In this document: piece by piece, positions 13,350 to 21,782 of the stretch
How positions within the stretch are numbered: the first letter of the stretch is position 1
How the letters are laid out: the number at the start of each line of letters is the position of its first letter
Origin: JAWLCQ01 sp041687095
Lineage (GTDB): Bacteria > Planctomycetota > Phycisphaerae > SM23-33
Direction: 5' to 3'
Length of the DNA: 21,782 nucleotides
NCBI GenBank assembly: GCA_041687095.1
Contig: JAWLCQ010000070.1
Location: 1 to 21,782, forward strand
Program-made: the position numbers and the translations under genes
The notes under the pieces: model-generated
What the model was told of the DNA's origin: nothing
Seen by the model: the letters and a program-made list of their open reading frames with translations, nothing else
The model's database searches: none

Positions 13350-14528
13350 TCACGGCCCAAGACGGTGCATACGGGCTTGGAACTGGCGGCGGTACTCCAT
13401 GGGGGTGAGGCCGGTTTCCTGGCGAAAGAGGATGGCCATGCGCTGGGGCCGGGCGAAACCGGTCTCGCGGGCGACGGTGGACATCGTCAGGTCCGTGCCG
13501 GCCAGGAGCGTCTTGATGCGTTCGGTCCGGACGCGGCGGATCTCCTGCAGGGGGCTGCGGCCGAGGTGGCGGCGGAACTTTCGTTCCAGGACGCGGCGGG
13601 ACAGGGGCAGCTCGCGCAGGAGGGCGGGGACGTCGAGGGGCTCGCAGGCGCGGAGGCGGATGCACGCCAGGGCCCGCGCGACGTCGGAGTCCTCGATGCC
13701 CAGCGTGTCCGACGACTGCCGCATGACGACGTGCTGGGGGGGCAGGAGGATCGGCGTGGTGGGCGGCGGGTCGGCGCGCATGAGCCGGTCCAGCAGCTCG
13801 GCCGCCCGGTAGCCGATCGCCTGCGCGGGGGTCGCGATGCTCGACATGGGCGGGTGGGCGAGGTGGACGATCAGGTCGTCGTTGTGCGTGCCGAGGACGG
13901 CGATGTCCTCGGGAACGCGAAGGTTCAGGACGCGGCAGGCCTGCATGACCTCGAGGGCGAAGTGGTCGGCGGCCCCATACACACCGGCGGGTTTGGGCAG
14001 CGCTGCGAGCCACGCCAGCAACGCGTCGTGGAGGTCCATGCCCAGCGGGATGACGGCGAGGCTGGCCTTCTCGCCGGGGCGGCGGAGCACGTGCGGGCGG
14101 AACCCCGCGCGGCGGACGGCGCGACAGAAGCCCGCCTCCCGCCGGCGGGAGTAGAGGTACACCGAGTGCCCGTAGAACCCGAAGTGCCGCAGCCCCCGCT
14201 CCTGGAAGTGCCCGGCGGCCATCTCCCCGCACGCATCGTCATCGACGAAGACGGCGGGCAAGCGAACGCGGTGGGAGAGGTTGGCGAGGTTGACCGTGGG
14301 GATCCGCATCCGCCGCAGATACCACAGGACATCGGGGGAGAGGATGAGCCCGATCACTCCGTCGGGCCGCAGCCGACGCAGATGCTCGCCCGTCACCGCC
14401 TCGGGCTGCATCCACGTGAACGACCAGGGCCGGACCGGGTGGGCGTAGCGGATCACCCCGTCGGTGGCGCCTCGGCCGAAGGTGAAGCTCATGTCCGTCA
14501 GCAGGAGGATGCGGCGAAGCAAGTCCAT
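13350..14528 (-). CDS. XylR-type transcriptional regulator (LacI-like sensor plus AraC DNA-binding domain)
   Basis: The protein has 392 residues, the usual length for XylR-like regulators of planctomycetes. Residues about 5-280 form a periplasmic-binding-protein-like sensor: RILLLTDMSFTFGRG at the start, VFVDDDACGEMAAGHFQERG, HFGFYGHS, and DIAVLGTHNDD then HPPMSSIATPAQAIGYRAAE as in LacI/GalR proteins. The C-terminal 90 or so residues are an AraC domain: LSRRVLERKFRRHLGRSPLQ and VARETGFARPQRMAILFRQE with TGLTPMEYRR. It should bind a sugar-like or other small ligand and control nearby genes. The start is ATG 14528 after AAAGG; the frame continues open far upstream on this strand, but that part is antisense to the protease. 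It is divergent from the large subtilase gene with a 147-base gap. Confidence 0.93.
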   Translation of the reverse strand: MDLLRRILLLTDMSFTFGRGATDGVIRYAHPVRPWSFTWMQPEAVTGEHLRRLRPDGVIGLILSPDVLWYLRRMRIPTVNLANLSHRVRLPAVFVDDDACGEMAAGHFQERGLRHFGFYGHSVYLYSRRREAGFCRAVRRAGFRPHVLRRPGEKASLAVIPLGMDLHDALLAWLAALPKPAGVYGAADHFALEVMQACRVLNLRVPEDIAVLGTHNDDLIVHLAHPPMSSIATPAQAIGYRAAELLDRLMRADPPPTTPILLPPQHVVMRQSSDTLGIEDSDVARALACIRLRACEPLDVPALLRELPLSRRVLERKFRRHLGRSPLQEIRRVRTERIKTLLAGTDLTMSTVARETGFARPQRMAILFRQETGLTPMEYRRQFQARMHRLGP

Positions 14529-14548
14529 GGAGCAGGCCTTTCGCGGTG

Positions 14549-14570
14549 CGGGCCCGGCCGGCCGGGCCCG
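14549..14570. repeat. Perfect 22-bp GC palindrome in the XylR-type leader
   Basis: The bases from 14549 to 14570 equal their own reverse complement, with CCGG at the centre and GGGCCC near each end. On the minus strand the palindrome lies 20 bases upstream of the regulator's ATG, where the transcript could form a strong hairpin just before the ribosome site. Its role could be a leader hairpin or a protein-binding site. Confidence 0.6.
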
Positions 14571-14603
14571 TGGAAGTGCGACGCAAAACAGAACAACTTG
14601 TGC

Positions 14604-14619
14604 GCAATGCAGGCATTGC
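14604..14619. promoter_or_regulatory. Operator-like perfect 7-2-7 palindrome between XylR-type and protease genes
   Basis: GCAATGC-AG-GCATTGC is a perfect inverted repeat in the shared 147-base divergent gap. It overlaps the -35 hexamer proposed for the protease. The size and centre suit a LacI-like or other dimeric regulator. The neighbouring XylR-type protein is the obvious candidate, though AraC-type domains often prefer direct repeats. Confidence 0.5.
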
Positions 14620-14643
14620 CACTCCGAGGAATCATCATAGACT
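14616..14643 (+). promoter_or_regulatory. Promoter of the large protease gene
   Basis: TTGCCA (14616-14621, five of six to consensus) and TAGACT (14638-14643, four of six) are spaced by 16 bases and stand 32 bases before the ATG. GAGGG (14664-14668) lies at ribosome-site distance from that ATG. The -35 shares four bases with the palindrome at 14604-14619, so a bound protein would block it. Confidence 0.4.
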
Positions 14644-14675
14644 GGTGTGTACATTGTTGACAAGAGGGCAAAGAC

Positions 14676-17600
14676 ATGACCAGTCGAATCGCCGGTGGAT
14701 GCTTCCGCGGATTGGAGTTCCTGGAGGAGCGGGTGCTGCTGTCGGGAGGGCTGTACGATGCCGGGGCCAGGCTGGTCGATCCGGCGTGGTTCGAGGCGCT
14801 CGGGGACTCGCCCCCGATGGTGCTCTCCGACGCGCCGCCCCCCGCTGCCGTCGGCGCCGCGGGACGGGACGGAACCGCCCAGCCCGCCCCCAGGAGCGTG
14901 CCGGTGTCGCGGGAGGCCCTGCGGAGCGTCCCTTCGGCGGCCCAGGCGGGGGGGCTGTTCGCGGATGCGGAGTTCCCCCTGACGGTGCGCCGGGGGCTGG
15001 GAATGGCGGGGCAACTGCTCGTCGAGGTCGGCACGGCCGACGACGCCCTGGTGACCCGCTGGCTGGGCGGGCACGCGGCGGTGGCGTACTGCAAGCCCGA
15101 CCGCACCGTCGACGCCAGGACGCTCCCCGACGACCCCGAGTTCTCCCGCCTGTTCGGGCTGCACAACACCGGCGGGGAGTCGGGCTGGGTCGCGGACGCG
15201 GACATCGACGCCCCGGAGGCGTGGGAAATCACCACGGGCAGCCGCGACGTCGTCATCGGGGTGATCGACACGGGGATCCTGTACACGCACCCGGACCTGG
15301 CGGGCAACCTCTGGACGAACCCGGGGGAGATCCCGGGCAACGGGCTGGACGACGACGGAAACGGGTTCGTGGACGACGTGCATGGGTACGACTTCTTTAA
15401 CGAGGATCCCGATCCGCGAGACGACAACCGGCACGGGACGCACGTGGCGGGAACGATCGCGGCGGTGGGGAACAACGGGACGGGCGTGACGGGCGTGAGC
15501 TGGAACGCGAGCCTGATGGCCCTGAAGGTCCTGAACAACGCGGGGCAGGGCTACCTCTCCGACGCCGTCCGCGCCGTCAACTACGCCACGATGATGCGCA
15601 CGACGTACGGGGTGAACCTCGTCGCCACCAACAACAGTTGGGGCTGGTCGGGCACGGAGGAGTACGCCCCGCTCCGTGACGCCATCGCCGCCAACGGCGA
15701 GGCGGGCATGCTGTTCATCGCGGCGGCGGGCAACGACTTCGAGGACAACGACGTCAAGCCCCACTGGCCGTCGAGCTACGACCTGGGCAACATCCTCGCC
15801 GTCGCCGCCACCACCGCCTCCGACCAGCTCGCGAGCTTCAGTTGCTACGGGCCCGGCAGCGTCGATCTCGCCGCCCCGGGGCAGGAAATCTACAGCACGA
15901 TCCTCGGCAACGGGTACGGGTACATGAGCGGGACGAGCATGGCCGCCCCGCACGTGACGGGCGTCGCCGCCCTCGCCTGGTCGATCGCCCCGTACGCGAC
16001 GATGGAGACCGTCCGCGACGCGCTGCTCTCGGGCGTGGACGTGCTCCCGCAGCTCAACGGGATGGTGAGGACGGGGGGGAGGCTCAACGCGCTGGGGACG
16101 CTGCTGCAGATGGGCCTGGGCGTGACGCAAAGCGACCCCGCGGCGGGGCAGATCGTCTCCACGATGCCCACGGAGTTCACGCTTCACTTCACCCAGGACC
16201 TCGACCCCAACTCCGTGCAGGCGGGCGACCTGACGGTGAATGGCCGCCCGGCCGACACGGTGACGCTGCTCGACGCGCACACGGTCCGGTTCCATTTTGA
16301 CGTCTCGCCCGTCGACCGCGAGGGCCCGCAGACGATGGCCGTCGCCCCCGGGGCGGTCCTCTCGCCCGCCGGGGAGGCCAGTAACGCCTGGCAGCGAACG
16401 TTCTACTACGACGTGCTCCCCACGGCCATCGCCTCCACCACGCCCGCCCAGCACGCCGTCCTCCCCACCGCCCCCGCGGAGATCGTCCTGCACTTCAACG
16501 AGCACATCGACCCCGCGAGCGTGGGGATCGACGACCTGCACCTCAGCGAGGGGATCGTCACCTCCGCCCTCGCCCTAGATACGACGACCGTCCGCTACAC
16601 CGTCTCGGGCCTGGTCCGTGACGGGGACGTGACCTATACGCTGGAGCGGGCCGCCCTCCTCGACGCCCACGGGACGCCCTGCGGGCAGCTCTCCGGGCAG
16701 TTCACCATCGACGACCCGCTCATCGAGCGCTACCGCTGCACCCCGTTGCCGCTGGACATCCCGGACCCCGGCTCGCTGACGGTGACGATCCCGGTGGACG
16801 ACGACTTCACCCTCGCCGACGTCGACGTCGAGATGACGCTCGTGCATGGATACCTCGGGGACGTGCGGGCGGAACTCATCGCCCCGGACGGGCGACAGAT
16901 CCGGCTGTTCACCCAGATCGGGCAGGACGACCGCCATCTCTACCGCACCGTCTTCGACGACGACTCCGCCCTCTCCATCCTCGACGCCGCCGAGCCCCGC
17001 ACCGGGCGCTTCCGCCCCGAGCAGCCGCTGTCCGTCCTGGACGGGTGGAGCTCGCAGGGGCTCTGGACGCTCAAGGTCTACGACGCCTACACCCTCCTGA
17101 AGGGCGAGCTGAAGGAGTGGAACCTGGTCCTTGAAAAGGACCTCACGATCCCCCCGCGGATCACGCGGGTGCTGCAGCTTCCGGAGGAGGGCGGGCGGAC
17201 CTGGGACGCCATCGACCACTTGGACGTCGAGTTCTCCGAGCGCATGGCGGGGGGGGCGGTGCTGTCGGGGGGCAACTGGGAGCTCGTCGGTGCGGGGGCG
17301 GACGGGGTGTTCGACACGGGCGACGACCTCGCCTTTGCGCTGACCCCGAGCTATGGCGGGGAGTTGTCGGCGGTGCTGGCGGTGGACGGGGGCGAACTGG
17401 CTCCGGGCGTGTACCGGCTGACGGGCGGGACGGGGCTGGTGGATCTCTGCGGGAACGCGATGGACGGCGATGGCGATGGGACGGGCGGGGACGCCTTTGT
17501 GCGGACGTTCACGGTCATGCCTCGCGTGTCGGTCCTTCCGTTCGTGGAGGGCTTCGAGGCGGGGTCGACGTCGCTGCTGGAGCAGTGCTGGGAACTCTCG

Positions 17601-20600
17601 CCGGGTCCCGACGGTCGGATCAGCGTGACGCGCTCGTACGGACCGCACGGCGGGGCGTACCACCTGACGATGGACCAGACCGCCGCCAATTCCGGCCCGC
17701 AGCAGGCGACGCTGCACATGGACCTCGCGGGGCGCTCGGGGCTGGTGCTCGACTTCTGGCAGAAGAACTACGGCTCGGTATACGGATCCTCCACCGGCGA
17801 CGGCGTTTGGGTCAGCGCGGACGGGGTCGCGTGGACCCGCGCCGTCCTGCTGACCGGAGCGTACAGCAGCACGAGCTACCAGCACCACGTGGTGGACCTG
17901 GACGCGACGATCGCGGGAGCGGGCATGCAGTACGGCAGCAACTTTCGCATCCGCTTCAGCCAGGACAACGGAACGCTCGCGGACGGGGGGTTCGCCTTCG
18001 ACGACATCCGCGTGAGCACGCTTGACCTGCTGGGCCCGCGCGTGGTCGCCGTCAGCCCCGCGGGGCAGTGTGACGCGCCGGTCACCAGCTTGAGCGTGAC
18101 CTTCAGCGAGCCCATTGCTTCGGGCAGTTTCACCGCCGCCGACGTCCAGTTGATCAGCCCCGCGGGCCAGAGCCTGTCGCTGGCGGGCGACCCGCTGGAC
18201 ACCGGGGACGCCACGACCTTCACGCTGCCGCTGGCCTCAGCGCAGATGCTCGCGGGCGTTTACCAACTTCGCGTGGGGCCGGCCATCCTCGACCTGGCGG
18301 GCAACGCGATGAACCAGGACGGCGACAGCCTCGTTGGCGAGAGCGGCGACTACCACGCCGGCAGCTTCGAGATCCTGCCGTCCGCCGCCGGCGGCCCGCC
18401 GTACCTGGAAGGCTTCGAGCTGTCGTTGAGCGAGTTGGCCGGCTGGAGCTTCCGCACCGACGGGGGCGAGGTCGCCGTCGTTTCGCACTCCGCTCCGCAC
18501 GGCGGCGCGGGACACCTGTTCCTGGGCCAGAACGTCGATGGCGCGACGCGCCAGGAAGCAGTGCTGCTGCTGGACCTCTCGTCGGCGGCCGGGCGAGACG
18601 ACCTGTCGCTGGACTTCTGGCTTCAGGCGGTTGGGGACATCGGGGGCAACTACCTCGACCTGTACGTTAGCGGCGACGGGGCGTCGTGGGCTCGCGTGAC
18701 GGCATACGAGTCGATCCGTCCGCCGTCGATCGATGAGTACCTGCACTGCGCGATCGACCTCGACGCCGCGCTGGGTTCGGCTGGCATCGACCGCGACAGC
18801 GACGTCTACATCAAGTTCGAGCATCGCGGCGACAGCGCCGGCGACGGGATGACCCTCGATACCGTGCGAGTGGATTTCCTGGACGTCTTCGGCCCTCGCA
18901 TCATCGCCCGCACGCCGGTGGGAATGATCGCCGGCCCGCTGGAGGAAATCAGCGTCACGTTCGATGAGCCCATCGACGTCGCCACCTTCACCGCCTCAAG
19001 CGTCAGCCTGTCAGGACCGGCCGGCAATGGCGTAGCCCTGCAGGCCCCGATCGACAGCGGCGATGGGCGGACGTTCTTCCTCCGGCCCGTGGTGGGGCAG
19101 GCCCTGGCGGGCATGTACACGTTGACGATCCTGCCGGTCGTGCGGGACCTGGCCGGCAACCTCATGAATCAGGACGGCGACCCGGTGGCCGGCGAGACCG
19201 GGGGGGGCATCAACGACGTCTTCAAGGCGACGCTCCAGATTGGCCCCCCGCAGCCGGTGGCTGTCCCCTATGTCCAAGGCTTCGAGGACGGCGACATCGG
19301 GGCTCTGGGCGGCTGGAGCTTTGCCACTGGCGGCGCCGGGGCCCTGGAAGTCACCGATGCGGGCGGGCCGATCGGCCAGTACCACCTGCGGATGTTCCAC
19401 CAGACCGGCGGCAGCCTCGCCAGCGCGACCCTCGCCTTGGACCTCTCCAGTGTGGCCGGGCGAGACGATCTGACGCTGGATTTCGACGCGCAGGCCACTG
19501 GCGGCATCAGCCAGAACCTGTACGTGAGCGTCTCGTCCGACGGGGTGAACTGGAAGGCCGGCCTGGACCTGCGCCCGGCCCCCGGGGCAGGCTACCAGCG
19601 ATACGGCATTGACTTGGACCAGTTGCTGGTGGACTCGAAGGTCCCGGTTGGGGGGACGGTCTACCTGCGGCTCCGGCATTACGCGTCGACCGCCAACGAG
19701 GTGCTGACCCTGGACAACCTTCGTGTCAGCACGCAGGACGTCTTCGGGCCTCGCGTCGAGTCCTTCAACCCCCAGGGCGCCGTCGCCGGGCCGGTCGACA
19801 CGTTGACGGTCGTCTTCGATGAGGCGATCGACGCGGCCAGTTTCACCGCTTCCGACGTCGTCATTCGCGGCCCGCTGGGCAACACGGCGCCGCTGCTGGG
19901 CGATCCGGAGGATCTTGGCGACGGCAGGGCCTTTGTGCTGCGCCTGGCCACGCCCCAGACGCTCGCCGGGCTCTACAGCGTCACCATCGGCCCCGATGTT
20001 CGCGACCTGGCCGGCAACGCCATGAACCAGGACGGCGACGCCGTCATGGGCGAGGCCGGCGACGCCTTCGCCGCCTCGTTCGCGGTCAGTTCGCAGCCGC
20101 GCTCCTGGCCGTACGCTCAAGGCTTCGAGTCCGGCGACATCGGCACGCTGGCGGGCTGGAGCTTCCAGGTCACGGGCACCGGCAGCGTCGGCATTGACGC
20201 CGACGATCAACCGCGAGGCGGCTGGCATCTGCGACTGGGCCAGGCCGGCAGCGGCACCTGTCAGCAAACCGCCACGCTGGCGGTCGACCTGTCCGGCGCG
20301 GCCGGAAGGACGGACGTCGAGCTGGACTTCTGGATGCAGCAGCTTACCTACACTGGGGGGAACACGCTGTCGATCCTGCTCAGCGCCGACGGCGAGAGCT
20401 GGTTCACCGCTTCAAGTTCGATCGGCGCGTCCACGGCAGGCGTTTATCATCATTACGCCCTGGACCTCGATACGGCCCTGGCCGCCGGCGGCATCGCGGC
20501 CGACGGCGTGGTGTACATCCGCTTCGCCCACACCGGCCATTCCGCGCCCTACGCCGTGACGCTCGACGACATTCGCGTCGACAGCGTGGACGTAATCGGC

Positions 20601-21782
20601 CCCCGCGTGATCTCGCACCACGTCCAGCAGAACGACTCGGCTCTGGCGACGCTGACGATCACCTTCGACGAGCCGATCGACCCCGCTTCGTTCGGCGTTG
20701 ACGACGTGCGGCTGTGGAACCCGATGGGGGCGTCGATCGCCCAGATCGGTCAGCCCGTCGATAGCGGCGACCATCGCACCTTCAGCTTCGCCCTCACGGG
20801 CGACCACGCCGTCCGCGGCGTCTGGCGATTCGCCGTCGGCCCCAACATCTGCGACCCGCTGGGCAACGTGATGAACCAGGACGGCGACGCGATGGCCGGG
20901 GAGGCCGATGCCGACGCGTACACCGGTTCGTTCTCGCTCGATCAGCCCCTCGCCGTGGCCCCGCCCTACGTTCAAGGCTTCGAGGCCTTCAGCCCCGACC
21001 CCTTGGCCGGGTGGTCCTTCGACTGTACCAGCGGGAGCATCGCCATCGGGGCCGATTCCGCTTTCGGCGTGGCGGCCCTGCATGCCTACGAGCCGACCGC
21101 CCACCCCAGCGGCGACTATCACCAGGACGCCATCCTGCACGTGGACCTGCTCCATGGCGGCCAGCCCCGCAGCGGCGTTGTGCTCGACTTCTGGGCCCGC
21201 GAGTATGTCGGCGGCGGAACAGCCGCCGACGCGAGCGTCTGGATCAGCGTCGACGGCGGGGCCAACTGGACGCGGCTGGCCAACATTGCCGGCAGCAAGA
21301 CCTACCAGCACTTCTGCTTCGACCTCGACGCCTTGGGCATGCCCTACACCAGCGACGTGCAGATCCGCTTCCGGCATAGCGGGGAGCGGGCGGGGGGGTT
21401 CGCGTGGGATGACATCCGCGTCCGCGACGAGGCGGCGGTCAACCGCGCCCCGACCCTCACCACCGTCGCTACGCTCCCCGGTGCGCGCGAGTACGAAGCG
21501 TACACCGTCACCTTCGACGCCCTCGCCGCCGCCGCCAACGAGGCGGACTCGGACGGGCAGCCCCTCCGCTTCCTCATCGACAGCCTCGGGACGGGAACGC
21601 TGACGCGCAACGGTTCGCCCGTGACGCCCGGGACGCTCCTGGGGCCGGGCGACAGCCTCCAGTGGCTGCCCCCGTCCGGGCGCTCGATCGCCGCGACCGC
21701 GTTCATGGTGCGGGCGTGGGACGGGGAGCTGGCGTCGGGGACGGCGGTGGCGGTGAAGGCGGACGTGTCGGCGGCGCCCTAC
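14676..21782 (+). CDS. Giant LEPR-XLL subtilisin-like (S8) surface protease with P-domain and Ig/jelly-roll repeats (3' end outside window)
   Basis: 2,369 codons are open to the window edge. Residues 1-25 carry the planctomycete LEPR-XLL-type motif as LEFLEERVLLSGG, thought to mark large exported proteins. A propeptide-like region follows. The S8 catalytic domain spans about 180-455 with D198 (VIDTG), H253 (HGTHVAG), oxyanion N353 (AAAGND) and S421 (GTSMAAPH), so it should be active. Residues about 470-680 hold Ig-like domains and about 682-822 a proprotein-convertase P-domain (SLTVTIPV, LGDVRAELIAPDG, GLWTLKVYD). From 955 onward come five repeat units, each starting with a PYxxGFE motif and holding a jelly-roll-like part and, in units 1-4, an Ig-like part that ends DLAGNxMNQDGD. 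After unit 5, a cadherin-like part begins at about 2253 (NRAPTLTTV). The ATG at 14676 follows GAGGG by about 7 bases. The protein is probably cell-surface or secreted, and its substrate is unknown. Confidence 0.93.
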   Translation, partial: MTSRIAGGCFRGLEFLEERVLLSGGLYDAGARLVDPAWFEALGDSPPMVLSDAPPPAAVGAAGRDGTAQPAPRSVPVSREALRSVPSAAQAGGLFADAEFPLTVRRGLGMAGQLLVEVGTADDALVTRWLGGHAAVAYCKPDRTVDARTLPDDPEFSRLFGLHNTGGESGWVADADIDAPEAWEITTGSRDVVIGVIDTGILYTHPDLAGNLWTNPGEIPGNGLDDDGNGFVDDVHGYDFFNEDPDPRDDNRHGTHVAGTIAAVGNNGTGVTGVSWNASLMALKVLNNAGQGYLSDAVRAVNYATMMRTTYGVNLVATNNSWGWSGTEEYAPLRDAIAANGEAGMLFIAAAGNDFEDNDVKPHWPSSYDLGNILAVAATTASDQLASFSCYGPGSVDLAAPGQEIYSTILGNGYGYMSGTSMAAPHVTGVAALAWSIAPYATMETVRDALLSGVDVLPQLNGMVRTGGRLNALGTLLQMGLGVTQSDPAAGQIVSTMPTEFTLHFTQDLDPNSVQAGDLTVNGRPADTVTLLDAHTVRFHFDVSPVDREGPQTMAVAPGAVLSPAGEASNAWQRTFYYDVLPTAIASTTPAQHAVLPTAPAEIVLHFNEHIDPASVGIDDLHLSEGIVTSALALDTTTVRYTVSGLVRDGDVTYTLERAALLDAHGTPCGQLSGQFTIDDPLIERYRCTPLPLDIPDPGSLTVTIPVDDDFTLADVDVEMTLVHGYLGDVRAELIAPDGRQIRLFTQIGQDDRHLYRTVFDDDSALSILDAAEPRTGRFRPEQPLSVLDGWSSQGLWTLKVYDAYTLLKGELKEWNLVLEKDLTIPPRITRVLQLPEEGGRTWDAIDHLDVEFSERMAGGAVLSGGNWELVGAGADGVFDTGDDLAFALTPSYGGELSAVLAVDGGELAPGVYRLTGGTGLVDLCGNAMDGDGDGTGGDAFVRTFTVMPRVSVLPFVEGFEAGSTSLLEQCWELSPGPDGRISVTRSYGPHGGAYHLTMDQTAANSGPQQATLHMDLAGRSGLVLDFWQKNYGSVYGSSTGDGVWVSADGVAWTRAVLLTGAYSSTSYQHHVVDLDATIAGAGMQYGSNFRIRFSQDNGTLADGGFAFDDIRVSTLDLLGPRVVAVSPAGQCDAPVTSLSVTFSEPIASGSFTAADVQLISPAGQSLSLAGDPLDTGDATTFTLPLASAQMLAGVYQLRVGPAILDLAGNAMNQDGDSLVGESGDYHAGSFEILPSAAGGPPYLEGFELSLSELAGWSFRTDGGEVAVVSHSAPHGGAGHLFLGQNVDGATRQEAVLLLDLSSAAGRDDLSLDFWLQAVGDIGGNYLDLYVSGDGASWARVTAYESIRPPSIDEYLHCAIDLDAALGSAGIDRDSDVYIKFEHRGDSAGDGMTLDTVRVDFLDVFGPRIIARTPVGMIAGPLEEISVTFDEPIDVATFTASSVSLSGPAGNGVALQAPIDSGDGRTFFLRPVVGQALAGMYTLTILPVVRDLAGNLMNQDGDPVAGETGGGINDVFKATLQIGPPQPVAVPYVQGFEDGDIGALGGWSFATGGAGALEVTDAGGPIGQYHLRMFHQTGGSLASATLALDLSSVAGRDDLTLDFDAQATGGISQNLYVSVSSDGVNWKAGLDLRPAPGAGYQRYGIDLDQLLVDSKVPVGGTVYLRLRHYASTANEVLTLDNLRVSTQDVFGPRVESFNPQGAVAGPVDTLTVVFDEAIDAASFTASDVVIRGPLGNTAPLLGDPEDLGDGRAFVLRLATPQTLAGLYSVTIGPDVRDLAGNAMNQDGDAVMGEAGDAFAASFAVSSQPRSWPYAQGFESGDIGTLAGWSFQVTGTGSVGIDADDQPRGGWHLRLGQAGSGTCQQTATLAVDLSGAAGRTDVELDFWMQQLTYTGGNTLSILLSADGESWFTASSSIGASTAGVYHHYALDLDTALAAGGIAADGVVYIRFAHTGHSAPYAVTLDDIRVDSVDVIGPRVISHHVQQNDSALATLTITFDEPIDPASFGVDDVRLWNPMGASIAQIGQPVDSGDHRTFSFALTGDHAVRGVWRFAVGPNICDPLGNVMNQDGDAMAGEADADAYTGSFSLDQPLAVAPPYVQGFEAFSPDPLAGWSFDCTSGSIAIGADSAFGVAALHAYEPTAHPSGDYHQDAILHVDLLHGGQPRSGVVLDFWAREYVGGGTAADASVWISVDGGANWTRLANIAGSKTYQHFCFDLDALGMPYTSDVQIRFRHSGERAGGFAWDDIRVRDEAAVNRAPTLTTVATLPGAREYEAYTVTFDALAAAANEADSDGQPLRFLIDSLGTGTLTRNGSPVTPGTLLGPGDSLQWLPPSGRSIAATAFMVRAWDGELASGTAVAVKADVSAAPY
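17538..21425 (+). repeat. Five tandem protein-level repeat units of about 285 residues in the giant protease
   Basis: Unit starts are near 17538, 18397, 19264, 20107 and 20961, marked by PFVEGFE, PYLEGFE, PYVQGFE, PYAQGFE and PYVQGFE, so spacings are 859, 867, 843 and 854 bases. Within a unit, phrases such as LAGWSF, DLSSAAGRDDLSLDFW, VSxDGxxW and LDxIRV recur. Then comes FGPRVxxxxP, with VTFDEPID, SFTASDV and LAGNAMNQDGD. The last unit lacks the Ig-like half. Units 2-4 are closest to each other and unit 1 is the most diverged, as in growth by internal duplication. Confidence 0.85.

Noticed and set aside
13009..14232. Minus-strand ORF of 407 codons overlapping the XylR-type gene in another frame
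   Set aside because: The translation is Pro/Arg/His-rich with no domains, and it overlaps the verified AraC-type coding frame.
14529..16541. Open minus-strand frame that extends the XylR-type gene upstream to a 1063-codon ORF
   Set aside because: It is antisense to the S8 protease domain, has an Arg/Val/His-rich low-complexity translation, and the regulator has a clear start at 14528. Such open antisense frames are common in GC-rich genes.
16575..17888. Long minus-strand ORF of 437 codons (also 19011-20267, 418 codons)
   Set aside because: Both lie opposite the giant protease frame, which shows clear domains and repeats. Their translations show no family features.
17538..21425. Repeated units considered as a DNA repeat or CRISPR-like array
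   Set aside because: The similarity is at protein level with about 850-base periods inside one open frame; there are no short direct repeats with unique spacers. I saw no CRISPR, rRNA or tRNA in the window.

Overview
The window comes from a GC-rich bacterium that is most likely a planctomycete (PVC superphylum). The best evidence is a very large secreted protein that starts with the planctomycete LEPR-XLL-type motif (LEERVLLSG). It sits beside a XylR-type regulator (LacI-like sensor plus AraC DNA-binding domain), a gene pairing common in that phylum.

Region 1 (1-160) is the last 53 codons of a transposase that looks like the IS66 family. Region 2 (176-12120) is one long minus-strand operon of metalloid-resistance type. 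It reads arsR, ArsP-type permease, TolC-type outer-membrane lipoprotein, RND adaptor, RND pump, DGC zinc-binding protein, small TM0996-type redox protein, a start-less coding-like remnant, a thioredoxin/NosL-like Cys-rich protein, two ArsF-family CxxC proteins and an ArsG/CcdA-like membrane protein. Neighbouring genes overlap by ATGA (tolC/adaptor, adaptor/RND, and ArsF copy 2 with the first ATG of copy 1) or have short gaps. A promoter with a palindrome over its -10 lies in front of arsR, and a hairpin with a T-tract follows arsR. The likely logic is as follows. ArsR senses a thiol-reactive metalloid or organometalloid. The ArsG-like protein passes electrons across the inner membrane to the periplasmic CxxC proteins. 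ArsP moves the compound to the periplasm, and the RND tripartite pump carries it out through the outer membrane. The substrate is inferred, not seen.

The most striking single observation is base 899. One substitution there (plus-strand G to C) would restore both a stop codon for the proximal ArsF-like gene and an ATG for the ArsG-like gene. The two genes would then overlap by ATGA behind a perfect AAGGAGG. As it stands, the permease has no normal start at its expected position.

Region 3 (12120-13350) is a scar of mobile DNA. It holds a small winged-helix ORF of unknown role and the C-terminal scrap of a tyrosine recombinase. A 31-bp hairpin-like insert splits that scrap and shifts its frame.

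Region 4 (13350-21782) holds the XylR-like regulator (minus strand) and, divergent from it, a subtilase of more than 2,369 codons that runs off the window. The subtilase has an intact catalytic tetrad, a P-domain, five roughly 285-residue adhesin-like repeat units and a cadherin-like end. The 147-bp gap between the two genes holds a perfect 7-2-7 palindrome over the protease -35 element and a perfect 22-bp GC palindrome just upstream of the regulator start.
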